DNA from: Actinomycetes bacterium
GTDB taxonomy: Bacteria; Actinomycetota; Acidimicrobiia; Acidimicrobiales; RAAP-2
DNA length: 18,623 nucleotides
NCBI GenBank assembly: GCA_021791615.1
Contig: JAJYWG010000430.1
Span: 1 to 18,623, forward strand
Direction: 5' to 3'
Shown here: one piece after another, positions 1 to 7,837 of the stretch
How the letters are laid out: each line of letters begins with the position of its first letter
Position numbering within the stretch: the stretch's first letter is position 1
Made by a program: the position numbers and the translations under genes
The notes under the pieces: generated by a model
Told to the model about the DNA's origin: nothing
What the model saw: only the letters and a program-made list of their open reading frames with translations
The model's database searches: none

Positions 1-122
1 CGCCTTCCTCCCGGCGTCCGCTCGGCAGGGTCGATCCTGCCCTCAGCCTCCCACCGGCGCAGGGTATCGGGATGTACGCCCATCTCGCGGGCAGCAACAC
101 CAATCGGTACGAGCGTTGGCAC
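1..122 (-). CDS. Partial MerR-type HTH protein, probable IS607-family serine recombinase (N-terminus only)
   Basis: The first 40 codons of a leftward gene run off the left edge. Reading starts at GTG 122-120, three codons after an in-frame TAA, so the start is well bounded. The visible protein is a MerR-like DNA-binding helix-turn-helix with the segments VAAREMGVHPDTLRRWE and GRIDPAERTPGGR. That pattern is typical of the N-terminal domain of IS607-type serine recombinases and of MerR/BldC-like regulators; the catalytic serine domain would lie outside the window. The upstream 30-50 bp are clearly AT-rich compared with the surroundings. The gene abuts the abrupt loss of the epimerase reading frame, which favours a transposase over a resident regulator. 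The assignment to IS607 is inference; the HTH call is firm. Confidence 0.6.
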   Translation of the reverse strand, partial: MPTLVPIGVAAREMGVHPDTLRRWEAEGRIDPAERTPGGR

Positions 123-182
123 ATCAGTATCTTACTACGAACTACACGGTTTTACACATATACAATCACACTGTTCGATGCC
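1..182 (-). mobile_element. End of a probable IS607-type insertion sequence
   Basis: Epimerase similarity stops at the Trp codon at 184-182, and everything to the left looks foreign: an AT-rich stretch, then a recombinase-type HTH gene reading away from the junction. At the break the minus strand reads TGG|GC, which fits the known preference of IS607 elements for inserting between two G residues without target duplication. The element boundary is placed by loss of protein similarity only. The other end, and any tnpB, lie outside the window. Confidence 0.45.
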
Positions 183-739
183 CATGCACGGCAGACGTCG
201 GCCAGGAATCCGACGCCAGGGCCGTCGTCCTCGGTGAGCTCCTGGTCGCCGCGATCGCCGTAGAAACCGACGGCCGACGCGCTCACGAGCACGGGTGGGA
301 CGGGATCCAAGGAGATCAACGTTTGGGCGAGGGTCCGGGTCGATTCGGTCCGGCTCGCCAGGATCTCCCGTCTCCGGGCCGAAGTCCAGCGGCGATCGCC
401 GATGCCAGCACCGGCCAAGTGCACGACGCCGTCGTAGGGCCCGAGTGCCTCGAGTGCGGTCCGGTCCAGCTTGCCGTTGGGCGGGTCCCATGGCACAGCG
501 AGTATCGGCGCGGTCGAGGGATTGGGAAAAGCGGTGTGCGCCGGTGGCGGTGAGGCTTCGGGCGGGGCCGCTGGGCCCGCTGCGCCCGGTGGGGCCGTCG
601 CGCCCGGCGGGGCCGTCGCGCCCGGTGGGGCCGCAGAGTCCAGTCGAGTGAGCCGCACGACCGTGTGGCCTTGGCGCTCCAGCCGGCCGGCGAGGGCCTT
701 GCCGATCAGGCCACTCGATCCGCTCATGAGGACTCTCAT
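152..739 (-). pseudogene. TIGR01777-type NAD(P)-dependent epimerase (YfcH/SDR39U1 family), 3'-truncated
   Basis: This is an extended short-chain dehydrogenase/reductase of the sugar-epimerase-like family, usually about 300 residues; only 195 codons remain. It opens with the Rossmann motif GSSGLIGKAL (about residues 7-16). It then has the family-typical VHLAGAGIGDRRWT, SRTESTRTL and SASAVGFYGDRG segments, the last carrying the active-site Tyr region. Family similarity ends at CRAW (Trp 186). The last nine codons are unrelated and run into a TAA in AT-rich DNA next to the HTH gene. Residues about 36-53 are a tandem PPGATA insert not expected in the family. The ATG overlaps the upstream hydrolase stop (ATGA), so the two form an operon. 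The physiological substrate of the family is not well defined. Loss of the substrate-binding half makes activity unlikely. Confidence 0.8.
581..634. repeat. 18-bp tandem repeat, 3 copies
   Basis: The units at 581-598, 599-616 and 617-634 follow CGCGCCCGGYGGGGCCGT with very few mismatches. They encode PPGATA repeats in the epimerase. The unit length keeps the reading frame. Confidence 0.9.
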
Positions 740-1845
740 CGCGCGCCGGGACCTCGATCGACCAGCCCTGCCACCCCTGCCACCTGGGTGCTCCCGGCAC
801 TGCGGGCCATCCCAACTGCCCGTCGCACGAACCGAGCGAACGCGTCGGGGTGGCTCAGGTGTGCACCATGGCCTGCACCTTCGATCTCTACCAGCTCGGT
901 CCCTTGCACGTGCGCCACGAGCCAGGCCACCGTCTCACGGTGGTGCTGCTCGCCGGCAACTCCACCACGGCCGAAGAGAACCGGCACGTTCAGTCGAGTG
1001 ACGTCGAACGGTGCAGGTCCCCGGATGCTCGTGAGATCGGCCACCAGAGCCGGGCCGTCGTCGCGTCGGTCTTGTCTGGCTCGTTCGGGCAGCCTGTCCC
1101 AGGCGGCGTCTCCCACCATCCTGCGGAAGAAGCGCTCGGCTTCGACTGCCGGGTCCGGGTCCAGCGGGGGCCATCGGCGGGGCACGTCCGATTGGGGAGC
1201 TTCGGAGCGTGATGTGCTCCGGTGATCCTTGTCGGGTTGCGCCGCAGGTTGCGCCACGGGTTGCGCGGCAGGTTGCGCGGCAGGTTGCGCGGCAGGGGCG
1301 GTTCCATCGCTCGGGTGGGCCAGCTGGCGTCTGAACCCCAGCCACGGCATCGGGGGCTCAAAGGCGCCAATCGACGCGAAGAGCCCGGGCTCGGCGAGAG
1401 CGGCACCGATGACGATGTCGCCCCCCAGACTGTGCCCGATCGCCGTCACTCCACCTCGGGCTGGCAGCGCGTCGACGAGCTCGAGGAGATCGTCGACATG
1501 ACGGGTCAGATCAGCCGGCTCGGCCGCACTGCTCGGGGCGGTCTCTGGCATTGGAATACCGTGCCTCCGAGCGGCCGCGGCACCGCTGGGGCACGCTCCG
1601 CTGGGGCACGCTCCGCTGGGGCATGCTCCGCTGGGATGGTCCAGACGGGGTGATCGCGAGCGCGCGTAACCCCGCCGGTCGTAGGTGATCGCGCCCCATT
1701 CGGGAATGCGCCGGACCACCCTGGCGAAGCTGGTTCCGCGATCGAGCGACCCGTGGACGTACACCACGATGGGCACCCCTGTTGCTCCCCAGCCGGCAAG
1801 GGGAGGATGCGCGTCCACATGCAGGCCCAGTGGAAATGTCGGCAT
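736..1845 (-). CDS. Alpha/beta-hydrolase family protein
   Basis: A 369-residue serine hydrolase of the alpha/beta-fold. The oxyanion segment VYVHGSLDRG is at about residues 28-37. A YDRRGYARS turn (about 55-63) is followed by the nucleophile elbow GHSLGG with Ser139. A late GAGHGAHLSHP supplies the probable catalytic His. Two low-complexity inserts break the fold: PSGAC repeats (about 71-90) and QPAA repeats after residue 180. The start chosen is ATG 1845-1843, just before the first strand of the domain. The open frame extends far upstream, but that part has no domain and lies opposite kgd. A minus-strand TAGCGT at 1861-1856 could be its -10 box, giving a very short leader. It is divergent from kgd and overlaps the epimerase by 4 nt. 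The substrate cannot be told from sequence: esterase, lactonase and haloperoxidase-like relatives share these motifs. Confidence 0.82.
   Translation of the reverse strand: MPTFPLGLHVDAHPPLAGWGATGVPIVVYVHGSLDRGTSFARVVRRIPEWGAITYDRRGYARSRSPRLDHPSGACPSGACPSGACPSGAAAARRHGIPMPETAPSSAAEPADLTRHVDDLLELVDALPARGGVTAIGHSLGGDIVIGAALAEPGLFASIGAFEPPMPWLGFRRQLAHPSDGTAPAAQPAAQPAAQPVAQPAAQPDKDHRSTSRSEAPQSDVPRRWPPLDPDPAVEAERFFRRMVGDAAWDRLPERARQDRRDDGPALVADLTSIRGPAPFDVTRLNVPVLFGRGGVAGEQHHRETVAWLVAHVQGTELVEIEGAGHGAHLSHPDAFARFVRRAVGMARSAGSTQVAGVAGLVDRGPGAR
1235..1294. repeat. 12-bp tandem repeat, 5 copies
   Basis: Five head-to-tail units of GGTTGCGCGGCA; the first two have small variations and the last three are identical. 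In the hydrolase frame they read QPAA repeats. Confidence 0.92.
1585..1629. repeat. 15-bp tandem repeat, 3 copies plus a diverged fourth
   Basis: The unit is GCTGGGGCACGCTCC at 1585-1599, 1600-1614 and 1615-1629 (the third has one change); a decayed unit follows at 1630. It is read as PSGAC repeats in the hydrolase. Confidence 0.9.
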
Positions 1846-1924
1846 CTCAGGGACGACGCTAGCGGCCCTGGAGCCGGCCCTGGCGGTGCAGGAGTCCACT
1901 GACGACAGTGCAGCGGCAGAGGCA

Positions 1925-1972
1925 CCTCGGGCTGTCGAGGGGCAGGCAGCTCGGGCTGTCGAGCGGCAGGCA
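1925..1972. repeat. 24-bp tandem repeat, 2 copies, in the hydrolase/kgd divergent region
   Basis: Two nearly identical 24-bp units (1925-1948 and 1949-1972) contain CTCGGGCTGTCGAG. The rest of the 219-bp divergent region (1846-2064) shows only the candidate -10 boxes. The repeat is open in frame with the hydrolase on the minus strand, so a longer hydrolase N-terminus cannot be fully excluded. Confidence 0.8.
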
Positions 1973-2051
1973 CCGGAAGGACTTGCGGTTTTCTCCTTCC
2001 CGGGCAGTCCGCAAGCGGCCTCGAGGGCACCGGGAGGCCTGGGGGTCCCGG

Positions 2052-2057
2052 TAGGGT
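2052..2057 (+). promoter_or_regulatory. Candidate -10 box of a leaderless kgd promoter
   Basis: TAGGGT fits the actinobacterial TANNNT -10 consensus and lies 7 nt before GTG 2065, the geometry of leaderless transcripts. No convincing -35 is seen at the usual spacing. It is used here to prefer GTG 2065 over GTG 2056, although GGAGG at 2058-2062 could instead mean a leadered start at ATG 2104. Confidence 0.4.
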
Positions 2058-2064
2058 GGAGGTC

Positions 2065-5000
2065 GTGAGCAGTCACCTCGAACCCCCCAGCCCGTCTCCG
2101 GCAATGAGGAGTCCGAGCGGGCGGTCGGCCGGTTCGTTCGGTCCGAACGCGTGGCTGGTCGACGACATGTACGACCGTTTCGTCGCCGACCCGTCGTCGG
2201 TGAGCGAGAGCTGGCGTGAGTTCTTCTCTGACTATCGGCCGTCTCCCGTGCCCGAAGCACCATTTGTGCTGCCGCCATCGCCGACACTCCCCGTCGAGGG
2301 AAGCGCACACGTGGCCTTGCCAAACCTCGAGATCGGTCTGCCGGGGTCGCCGGCCCAGGTGCTGGTCCCGGAGGGGACGATGCCGCCGGCTCAGGCGCCG
2401 GCTCAGGCTGCCGCTCAGGCGCCCGCTCAGGCTCAGGCTCCAGCTCAGGCCCCAGCTCCCGTCCAAGCGGGGGCAGCGAGTGATCCCGGCGGTGACCAAG
2501 AGACCGCCGTCCCGCTCCGCGGCGCGGCGGCGAGGGTTGCAGCCAACATGGAAGCGAGCCTGAGTGTCCCTACCGCGACCAGCGTGCGAACCATGCCGGC
2601 GAAGCTCCTCGAGGTCAATCGCCAGATCTTGAACGACCACCTTGCTCGGACTACCGGGGCCAAGGTGAGCTTCACTCACCTCATCGGTTTCGCCATCGTG
2701 CGTGCCCTCGGCCGAGTCCCCGCGCTCAACGCGACCTTCGTCTCGTCCAGCGGCACTCCGAGCATTCTCCGTCACGCGCATGTCGGGCTGGGGCTGGCAG
2801 TCGATGTGGAGAAGGGCGATGGTACCCGCACCCTGATGGTGCCCTGCATCAAGGATGCCGACACGCTCGACTTCCGCTCCTTCGTCCTCACCTACGAGGA
2901 CCTCGTGCGACGGGTGCACTCGGCGAAGATCACCCCCGACGACTTCACCGGCACCACGGTGACCCTCACCAATCCGGGAACCCTGGGCACGGTGCAATCC
3001 GTGCCCCGCCTCCTCCCCGGGCAGGGTGCGATCATCGGCGTCGGCTCACTCGGTTACCCATCGGGCTACGAAGCGACCGATCCCCGGGTGCTGGCTGAGC
3101 TCGGCGTCGGAAAGGTGGTCACGCTGACCTCGACCTACGACCACCGGATCATCCAGGGTGCCGAGTCGGGAGTGTTCCTCGCTCAGGTGGCTCGGTACCT
3201 CACCGGCGAGGATGACTTCTACGGAGACGTGTTCCGGTCGATGGGAGTGCCCTACGAAGCCGTGCGGTGGGAGAGCGATTCGACCGCCGGGGTCGCAGAG
3301 GGGTGGGCCGACCAGGGACACCGCCGAATGCTCAAGCAGGTGCACGTGCAGACCCTCATCAACATGTACCGAGTCCGGGGTCACCTGATCGCTCATCTCG
3401 ACCCGCTCGACGCGGAACCCCCACATATCCACCCTGAGCTCGACCCCCTCACCTACGGTCTCACCATCTGGGACCTCCCCCGGCACTTCGTCACCGACGG
3501 ACTTGCCGGTCGAGACGTGGCGACTCTCGACGAGATCCTTCACATCCTGCGCGAGGCATACTGCCGGACGCTCGCCGTCGAGTACATGCACATCCAGGAC
3601 CCGGCCCAGAAGCGCTGGATCCAAGAGCACGTCGAAGGGGTTTCGCCGTCGGTGTCCTCCGACGAGCAGCGCCATATCCTCGATCGCCTGAACGCGGCCG
3701 AAGTGTTCGAGCGATTCCTCCACTCGCGCTACGTCGGGCAGAAACGGTTTGGGCTCGAAGGAGCCGAATCGACGATCGTCCTGCTCGATACCCTGCTCGA
3801 CGAGGCGGCGCGATCCGGATCGCCAGAAGCGGTCATGGGCATGGCTCACCGCGGCCGCCTGAACGTCCTGGCGAACATCGTCGGGAAGTCCTACCGGGAG
3901 ATCTTCGAAGAGTTCGAAGGCAACCTCGATCCCGAATCGGTGCAGGGATCGGGAGACGTGAAGTACCACAAGGGTGCGTCGGGAAAGTTCACCGGACCCT
4001 CGGGGGCCGACATCGCGGTCACGCTGGCCTCGAACCCGTCACACCTCGAGGCAGTCGACCCTGTGGTGCTGGGTATGGCGAGAGCCAAGCAAGATCAGCT
4101 CGCACCGCCGACCGATGGCACCCCTGGAGCGATGGCGGCTCGAAGGGATGACTTCCCGATCTTCTCAATCCTCATTCATGGGGACGCGGCGTTCGCCGGC
4201 CAAGGTGTCGTCGCCGAGACCTTGAACCTGTCCGGGCTCTCGGGGTACCGGGTCGGCGGGACCGTCCACGTGGTGATCAACAATCAACTTGGTTTCACGA
4301 CGGCACCTGAAGCCGCTCGCACGTCGGTGTACCCCACCGACGTCGCCAAGATGGTGCAGGCGCCGATCCTTCACGTGAACGGTGATGATCCCGAGGCATG
4401 CGTACGAGCCGCACGGCTGGCGTTTTCATTCCGGCAGGAGTTCCATAAGGACGTCGTGATCGACTTGGTCTGTTACCGGCGTCACGGTCACAACGAAGGG
4501 GACGATCCCAGCTACACCCAGCCCCTCATGTACAAGCGCATCGAGGCCAAGCGGTCGGTGCGCAAGCTGTACACCGAGTCGTTGGTCCGCCGGGGAGACA
4601 TCACGTTGGAAGCAGCAGAGCAGGCATTGGACGATTTCAACTCTCGCCTGCAGGGGGTTCTCGACGAAGTCAGGGCGGAGAGCCCGCCCCGGCCGTCTCG
4701 GCTGCCGGAGTCCGACCGTGTGGGTCCCGCAATCCCGCGCGTCGAGACCGGGGTGGCGGAAGACACCCTGAGAAAGCTGGCCTTGCTCAGTCACGCAGTC
4801 CCGCCTGGGTTCAGCCTGCACCCCAAGCTCGAGCGCCAATTCGCCGGGCGTGACGAGCTCCTTGCCAAAGGCCAGGTGGACTGGGCTTTCGGAGAGTCGC
4901 TGGCCATCGCCACGCTGCTCGTTGACGGCTTCGACGTTCGTCTCACCGGCCAGGACACGCGCCGCGGGACGTTTAGCCATCGCCACGCCGTGCTGGTGGA

Positions 5001-5934
5001 CTATGCCAACGGCGAGGAACTGATCCCTCTTGCCCATCTCGATGTCGCAGATCTTCCCGTGGGCGAGCGCCTTGGACGTTTCACCGTCCGAGACTCGCTG
5101 CTCTCGGAGTACGCGTCGGTAGGGTTCGAGTACGGCTACTCGGTCGAAGCGCCCGAGTCTTTGGTCTGCTGGGAGGCGCAATTCGGCGATTTCGTCAATG
5201 GCGCCGAGATCATCATCGACAACTTCCTCGTTGCAGCGGAGGACAAGTGGGGGCAGCATGCCGGCCTGGTCCTCCTCTTGCCTCACGGGTACGAAGGCCA
5301 AGGCCCCGAGCACTCATCAGCGCGCTTGGAGCGGTTCCTCTCCCTCTGTGCTCGCGGGAACCTGCGCGTGACCGTGCCGTCGACCGCCGCTCAGTACTTT
5401 CACCTCCTCCGGTCCCAAGTGCGCAGGAAGCCCCCTGTGCCCCTGGTGGTGATCACGCCAAAGTCGATGTTGCGAGCCGTCGCATCCCGATCACCGATCA
5501 CGGAACTGACCTCGGGGTCGTTCGTCGAGGTGATCGACGATGCTGGGGTCGTCGATCGGGGCGCGGTGCGCCGAGTCGTCTTGTGCAGCGGCAAGATATC
5601 CGCGGAAGCCATCCACCGCCGGGATCAACAGGCGGAAGGCGAGCAGCGATCCCAGGTAGCCATCGTCCGGATCGAGCAGCTCTATCCATGGCCTCAGGAG
5701 GTGCTCAATGGAGTGTTGGCTGGCTACCCCAATGCCGAAGAGGTGGTCTGGCTCCAGGAAGAGCCCGAGAACATGGGTGCCTGGTCGTTCGTCCACGCCC
5801 GGCTGCACCGTTTGCTGAGAGACAGCTACCTCCTTCGTCATGTCAGCCGTGACGAGTCAGCAAGCCCGGCGACCGGGAGCGCTGCATTGCACCAACTCGA
5901 GCAAGCTGACCTCCTGGATCGAGCAATCGGATGA
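2065..5934 (+). CDS. kgd: Multifunctional 2-oxoglutarate metabolism enzyme (E1o/E2o fusion)
   Basis: A 1289-residue TCA-cycle enzyme of the mycobacterial Kgd/SucA type, cytosolic and ThDP-dependent. It decarboxylates 2-oxoglutarate and feeds succinyl transfer with E3. Order: a short E1 N-terminal peptide (PNAWLVDDMYDRF), an Ala/Pro/Gln linker (about 108-131), the E2 acyltransferase domain with YDHRIIQGAESG (His360), then the E1 domain. E1 motifs are GMAHRGRLNVLANIVG (His595), GDAAFAGQG (Asp707, ThDP/Mg), NNQLGFTT, RRHGHNEGDDPSY (His807), RGTFSHRH (about 967-974) and HGYEGQGPEHSS. All key residues are present and the length is close to the family norm of about 1230 plus the expanded linker. 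There is no lipoyl domain, as expected for this fusion. Starts at GTG 2056 or ATG 2104 are possible; the latter best matches homologue N-termini. In mycobacteria Kgd is inhibited by the FHA protein GarA; no garA is visible here. Confidence 0.96.
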   Translation: MSSHLEPPSPSPAMRSPSGRSAGSFGPNAWLVDDMYDRFVADPSSVSESWREFFSDYRPSPVPEAPFVLPPSPTLPVEGSAHVALPNLEIGLPGSPAQVLVPEGTMPPAQAPAQAAAQAPAQAQAPAQAPAPVQAGAASDPGGDQETAVPLRGAAARVAANMEASLSVPTATSVRTMPAKLLEVNRQILNDHLARTTGAKVSFTHLIGFAIVRALGRVPALNATFVSSSGTPSILRHAHVGLGLAVDVEKGDGTRTLMVPCIKDADTLDFRSFVLTYEDLVRRVHSAKITPDDFTGTTVTLTNPGTLGTVQSVPRLLPGQGAIIGVGSLGYPSGYEATDPRVLAELGVGKVVTLTSTYDHRIIQGAESGVFLAQVARYLTGEDDFYGDVFRSMGVPYEAVRWESDSTAGVAEGWADQGHRRMLKQVHVQTLINMYRVRGHLIAHLDPLDAEPPHIHPELDPLTYGLTIWDLPRHFVTDGLAGRDVATLDEILHILREAYCRTLAVEYMHIQDPAQKRWIQEHVEGVSPSVSSDEQRHILDRLNAAEVFERFLHSRYVGQKRFGLEGAESTIVLLDTLLDEAARSGSPEAVMGMAHRGRLNVLANIVGKSYREIFEEFEGNLDPESVQGSGDVKYHKGASGKFTGPSGADIAVTLASNPSHLEAVDPVVLGMARAKQDQLAPPTDGTPGAMAARRDDFPIFSILIHGDAAFAGQGVVAETLNLSGLSGYRVGGTVHVVINNQLGFTTAPEAARTSVYPTDVAKMVQAPILHVNGDDPEACVRAARLAFSFRQEFHKDVVIDLVCYRRHGHNEGDDPSYTQPLMYKRIEAKRSVRKLYTESLVRRGDITLEAAEQALDDFNSRLQGVLDEVRAESPPRPSRLPESDRVGPAIPRVETGVAEDTLRKLALLSHAVPPGFSLHPKLERQFAGRDELLAKGQVDWAFGESLAIATLLVDGFDVRLTGQDTRRGTFSHRHAVLVDYANGEELIPLAHLDVADLPVGERLGRFTVRDSLLSEYASVGFEYGYSVEAPESLVCWEAQFGDFVNGAEIIIDNFLVAAEDKWGQHAGLVLLLPHGYEGQGPEHSSARLERFLSLCARGNLRVTVPSTAAQYFHLLRSQVRRKPPVPLVVITPKSMLRAVASRSPITELTSGSFVEVIDDAGVVDRGAVRRVVLCSGKISAEAIHRRDQQAEGEQRSQVAIVRIEQLYPWPQEVLNGVLAGYPNAEEVVWLQEEPENMGAWSFVHARLHRLLRDSYLLRHVSRDESASPATGSAALHQLEQADLLDRAIG
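2388..2459. repeat. Degenerate 12-bp/6-bp repeat in the kgd linker
   Basis: Repeated GCTCAGGCNCC-type units encode an AQAP-rich linker between the N-terminal peptide and the E2 domain. Kgd linkers vary in length, so expansion here is structurally tolerable. Confidence 0.8.
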
Positions 5935-5971
5935 ACCTCACTGCCAGCCGACTACCTGGCGGCACATCACA

Positions 5972-7720
5972 GTGAGCCAGGACTCTGACCCGGCGCTCTG
6001 GCCGGAGCCCGTCCCGATCCCCATGGCAGACCTCGACACGCCATTTGAAGTGGGCGAGGGTGTTGGCGCGGCGAGTGGCGAAGGATCTGCCGAAGCTCTC
6101 GGGGTCGTGCTCTCCGATCCACCGGTCGCAACTCGCCACGTTGTCGTCGATGGCTCGAACTTGGCAACCGAGGGTCGAAGCCTGCCGAGCCTCCGTCAGC
6201 TCGACGAGGCCGTCACGGCCTATGCCGAGGAGAATCCCGATGCCCAGATCGTGGTCGTCGTGGATGCGTCGTTCGAGCACCGGATCCCCGAGGACGAACG
6301 AGCACAGCTCGCTGAGGCCGAGCTACACGGAGAAGTCGTCTCCCCTCCGGCCGGGGCGATCGGGCGCGGCGATGCCTTCGTGCTGCGGATCGCCGAGCGG
6401 ACCGGCGCGACCGTGTTGTCGAACGACTCGTTCCAGGAATTCCACGGCGAGCACCCGTGGCTCTTCGACGAGGGTCGACTGGTGGGGGGAAAGCCGGTTC
6501 CAGGGGTCGGGTGGATCTTCACCCCACGGATACCGGTCCGCGGTCCGAAGAGCCGCATCTCGTCCGGCAAGGCGAGGAGCGCTCGAAGCCGAGGCTCGCA
6601 TGTTGCCGGCAGGGCCCACGGCGCTGAGCTCGCGACCGGCGCCGAGCTCGCGACCGGCGCTGAGCTCGCGACCGGCGCTGAGCTCGCGAAGGCTGCCAAG
6701 AGAATTGCTGTTCTCCGTTCGGCCCGCAAACCAGATGGCTCCATTCCCAAGGTCGGTGACGTCTGGGAGGCGACCGGTACGACTCACCACTCCTCGGCCA
6801 TTCGCACGGACGTCAGGAAGTCGGCCAGCGGCACGCCCGAGAAGGCGACCAAGAAGGTGGCCAAGAAAGCGCCTGCGAACGCCGTCGTGAAGAAGGCGGC
6901 CAAGGCCGTTGGTGCGAAGGCGACCGCAAAGACGCCTGGGAAGGCGGCCAAGGCCGTTGGTGCGAAGACGCCCGGAAAGACGCCTGGGAAGGCGACCGCG
7001 GCCACGACCGAGAAATCGGCCAAGAAGGCGACCGCGGTCACGACCGAGAAATCGGCCAAGAAGGCGGCCAAGGACGCGGCTCCGAAAACCGTGCGCAAGA
7101 AAGTGACCAAGGCCGTTGCCGAGAAGACACCCGTGAAGGCCGCTGGGGCCCCTGTCAAGAAGGCTGCCAAGAAAGCGGTTGTGAAAGCAGCGCCGATGAA
7201 GGCGAGCAAGGCTGTAGCAGCGAAGGCCGGGGAGAAGGGGAACGAGAAAAAGAGTGGAAAGGCGAGCGGGAAGGCCACCGCAGCTACGCCTGAGCAAGTA
7301 GCCAGGATGGAGGGGGTGAACGTCTCGAAAAAGTCACCGAAGCGCTCTTCAAAGCACGCATCTTCGACTATCGAGACGACTTCCGAACCGCGGCTGCGCC
7401 GTGCGCAGAGCACTCCAGCGTCTGCTTCCAACGACGCACTGTCGTTCATCAGCTTCGTTGCGGCCTATCCGGTGGGAAGTGAGGTGGAAGGAGAGGTGGC
7501 CGCCTACACCTCCCATGGAGCAATCGTGCAAGTCGAGCTGCCCGAAGGCGGTCAGCTCTCGTGCTATGTGTCGCTGAACGCCATGGCTGATCCCCCACCC
7601 ACGAAAGCACGTGAGGTCCTCCGTAGGGGGGAACGGCGCCCGTTCATCTTGGTGGGCATCGACCCGGCCCGGCGTATGGCCGATCTCGCAGTTCCAGGGG
7701 CGGTTGGGGCAGATCGCTGA
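5972..7720 (+). CDS. NYN/PIN-type RNase domain - Lys/Ala-rich region - S1-like domain protein
   Basis: A 582-residue three-part protein. Residues about 54-190 match a Zc3h12a-like NYN (PIN-superfamily) nuclease: HVVVDGSNLA (Asp60), VVVVDASF (Asp98), RGDAFVLRI (Asp134) and LSNDSFQEF (Asp152) give the expected acidic metal-binding cluster. Then come GAELAT repeats (217-239). A Lys/Ala/Thr-rich low-complexity tail of about 150 residues (about 288-445) resembles histone H1 C-termini, with AKKA and GKAT motifs. The C-terminus (about 500-575; VGSEVEGEVAAYTSHGAIVQV and following) has the strand pattern of an S1/OB RNA-binding fold. A metal-dependent RNase held on nucleic acid by two binding parts is inferred. 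The start is GTG 5972, 37 nt after kgd; the frame is open back to 5840 but would overlap kgd. ATG 6023 is an alternative. The function is not established. Confidence 0.75.
   Translation: MSQDSDPALWPEPVPIPMADLDTPFEVGEGVGAASGEGSAEALGVVLSDPPVATRHVVVDGSNLATEGRSLPSLRQLDEAVTAYAEENPDAQIVVVVDASFEHRIPEDERAQLAEAELHGEVVSPPAGAIGRGDAFVLRIAERTGATVLSNDSFQEFHGEHPWLFDEGRLVGGKPVPGVGWIFTPRIPVRGPKSRISSGKARSARSRGSHVAGRAHGAELATGAELATGAELATGAELAKAAKRIAVLRSARKPDGSIPKVGDVWEATGTTHHSSAIRTDVRKSASGTPEKATKKVAKKAPANAVVKKAAKAVGAKATAKTPGKAAKAVGAKTPGKTPGKATAATTEKSAKKATAVTTEKSAKKAAKDAAPKTVRKKVTKAVAEKTPVKAAGAPVKKAAKKAVVKAAPMKASKAVAAKAGEKGNEKKSGKASGKATAATPEQVARMEGVNVSKKSPKRSSKHASSTIETTSEPRLRRAQSTPASASNDALSFISFVAAYPVGSEVEGEVAAYTSHGAIVQVELPEGGQLSCYVSLNAMADPPPTKAREVLRRGERRPFILVGIDPARRMADLAVPGAVGADR
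6620..6691. repeat. 18-bp tandem repeat, 4 copies
   Basis: The unit GGCGCTGAGCTCGCGACC at 6620-6637, 6638-6655, 6656-6673 and 6674-6691 is almost identical throughout; the last unit ends in AAG. It encodes GAELAT between the NYN domain and the Lys-rich tail. Confidence 0.93.
6835..7290. repeat. Degenerate Lys/Ala coding repeats (histone H1-like tail)
   Basis: Irregular repeats of AAGGCGRCCAAG-type codon blocks, including a nearly duplicated 36-bp block around 6999-7070. They encode alternating KKA/AKK/GKA motifs. The region is very basic and predicted to be disordered, as in bacterial H1-like proteins. Confidence 0.75.
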
Positions 7721-7747
7721 ACCGCTGCAGCCGAGCCTGCAGCACGG

Positions 7748-7810
7748 GTGCCGGTGAGTTCCAGACAAGTGCCGCTGAGTTCCAGACGGGTGCTCGTGGG
7801 TTCCAGTGGA
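7748..7810. repeat. 21-bp tandem repeat, 3 copies, before the hot-dog gene
   Basis: The units at 7748-7768, 7769-7789 and 7790-7810 share GTGCCGSTGAGTTCCAGAC; the third is more diverged. They sit between the NYN-S1 gene stop and the chosen hot-dog gene start. They are in frame with it from GTG 7748, so they could encode an N-terminal extension if that start is used. Confidence 0.85.
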
Positions 7811-7823
7811 CGTGTCGGTCCGC

Positions 7824-7829
7824 TAGCCT
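7824..7829 (+). promoter_or_regulatory. Candidate -10 box for the fabZ-like/xth unit
   Basis: TAGCCT fits TANNNT and lies 8 nt before GTG 7838, consistent with a leaderless transcript. The -35 region (about 7801-7806, TTCCAG) is weak and lies in the third repeat unit. Confidence 0.35.
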
Positions 7830-7837
7830 GCGGATCG

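Noticed and set aside
1846..2997. Long N-terminal extension of the hydrolase on the minus strand
   Set aside because: The extension overlaps the well-supported start and E2 domain of kgd and has no recognisable domain.
3046..3969. 307-codon minus-strand frame (and similar ones at 4426-5313 and 6323-7297)
   Set aside because: They are shadows of kgd and the NYN-S1 gene, with no domain features and no RBS or promoter context.
5840..5971. Start of the NYN-S1 protein inside kgd
   Set aside because: It would overlap kgd by 95 bp, and the added 44 residues look like out-of-frame kgd translation.
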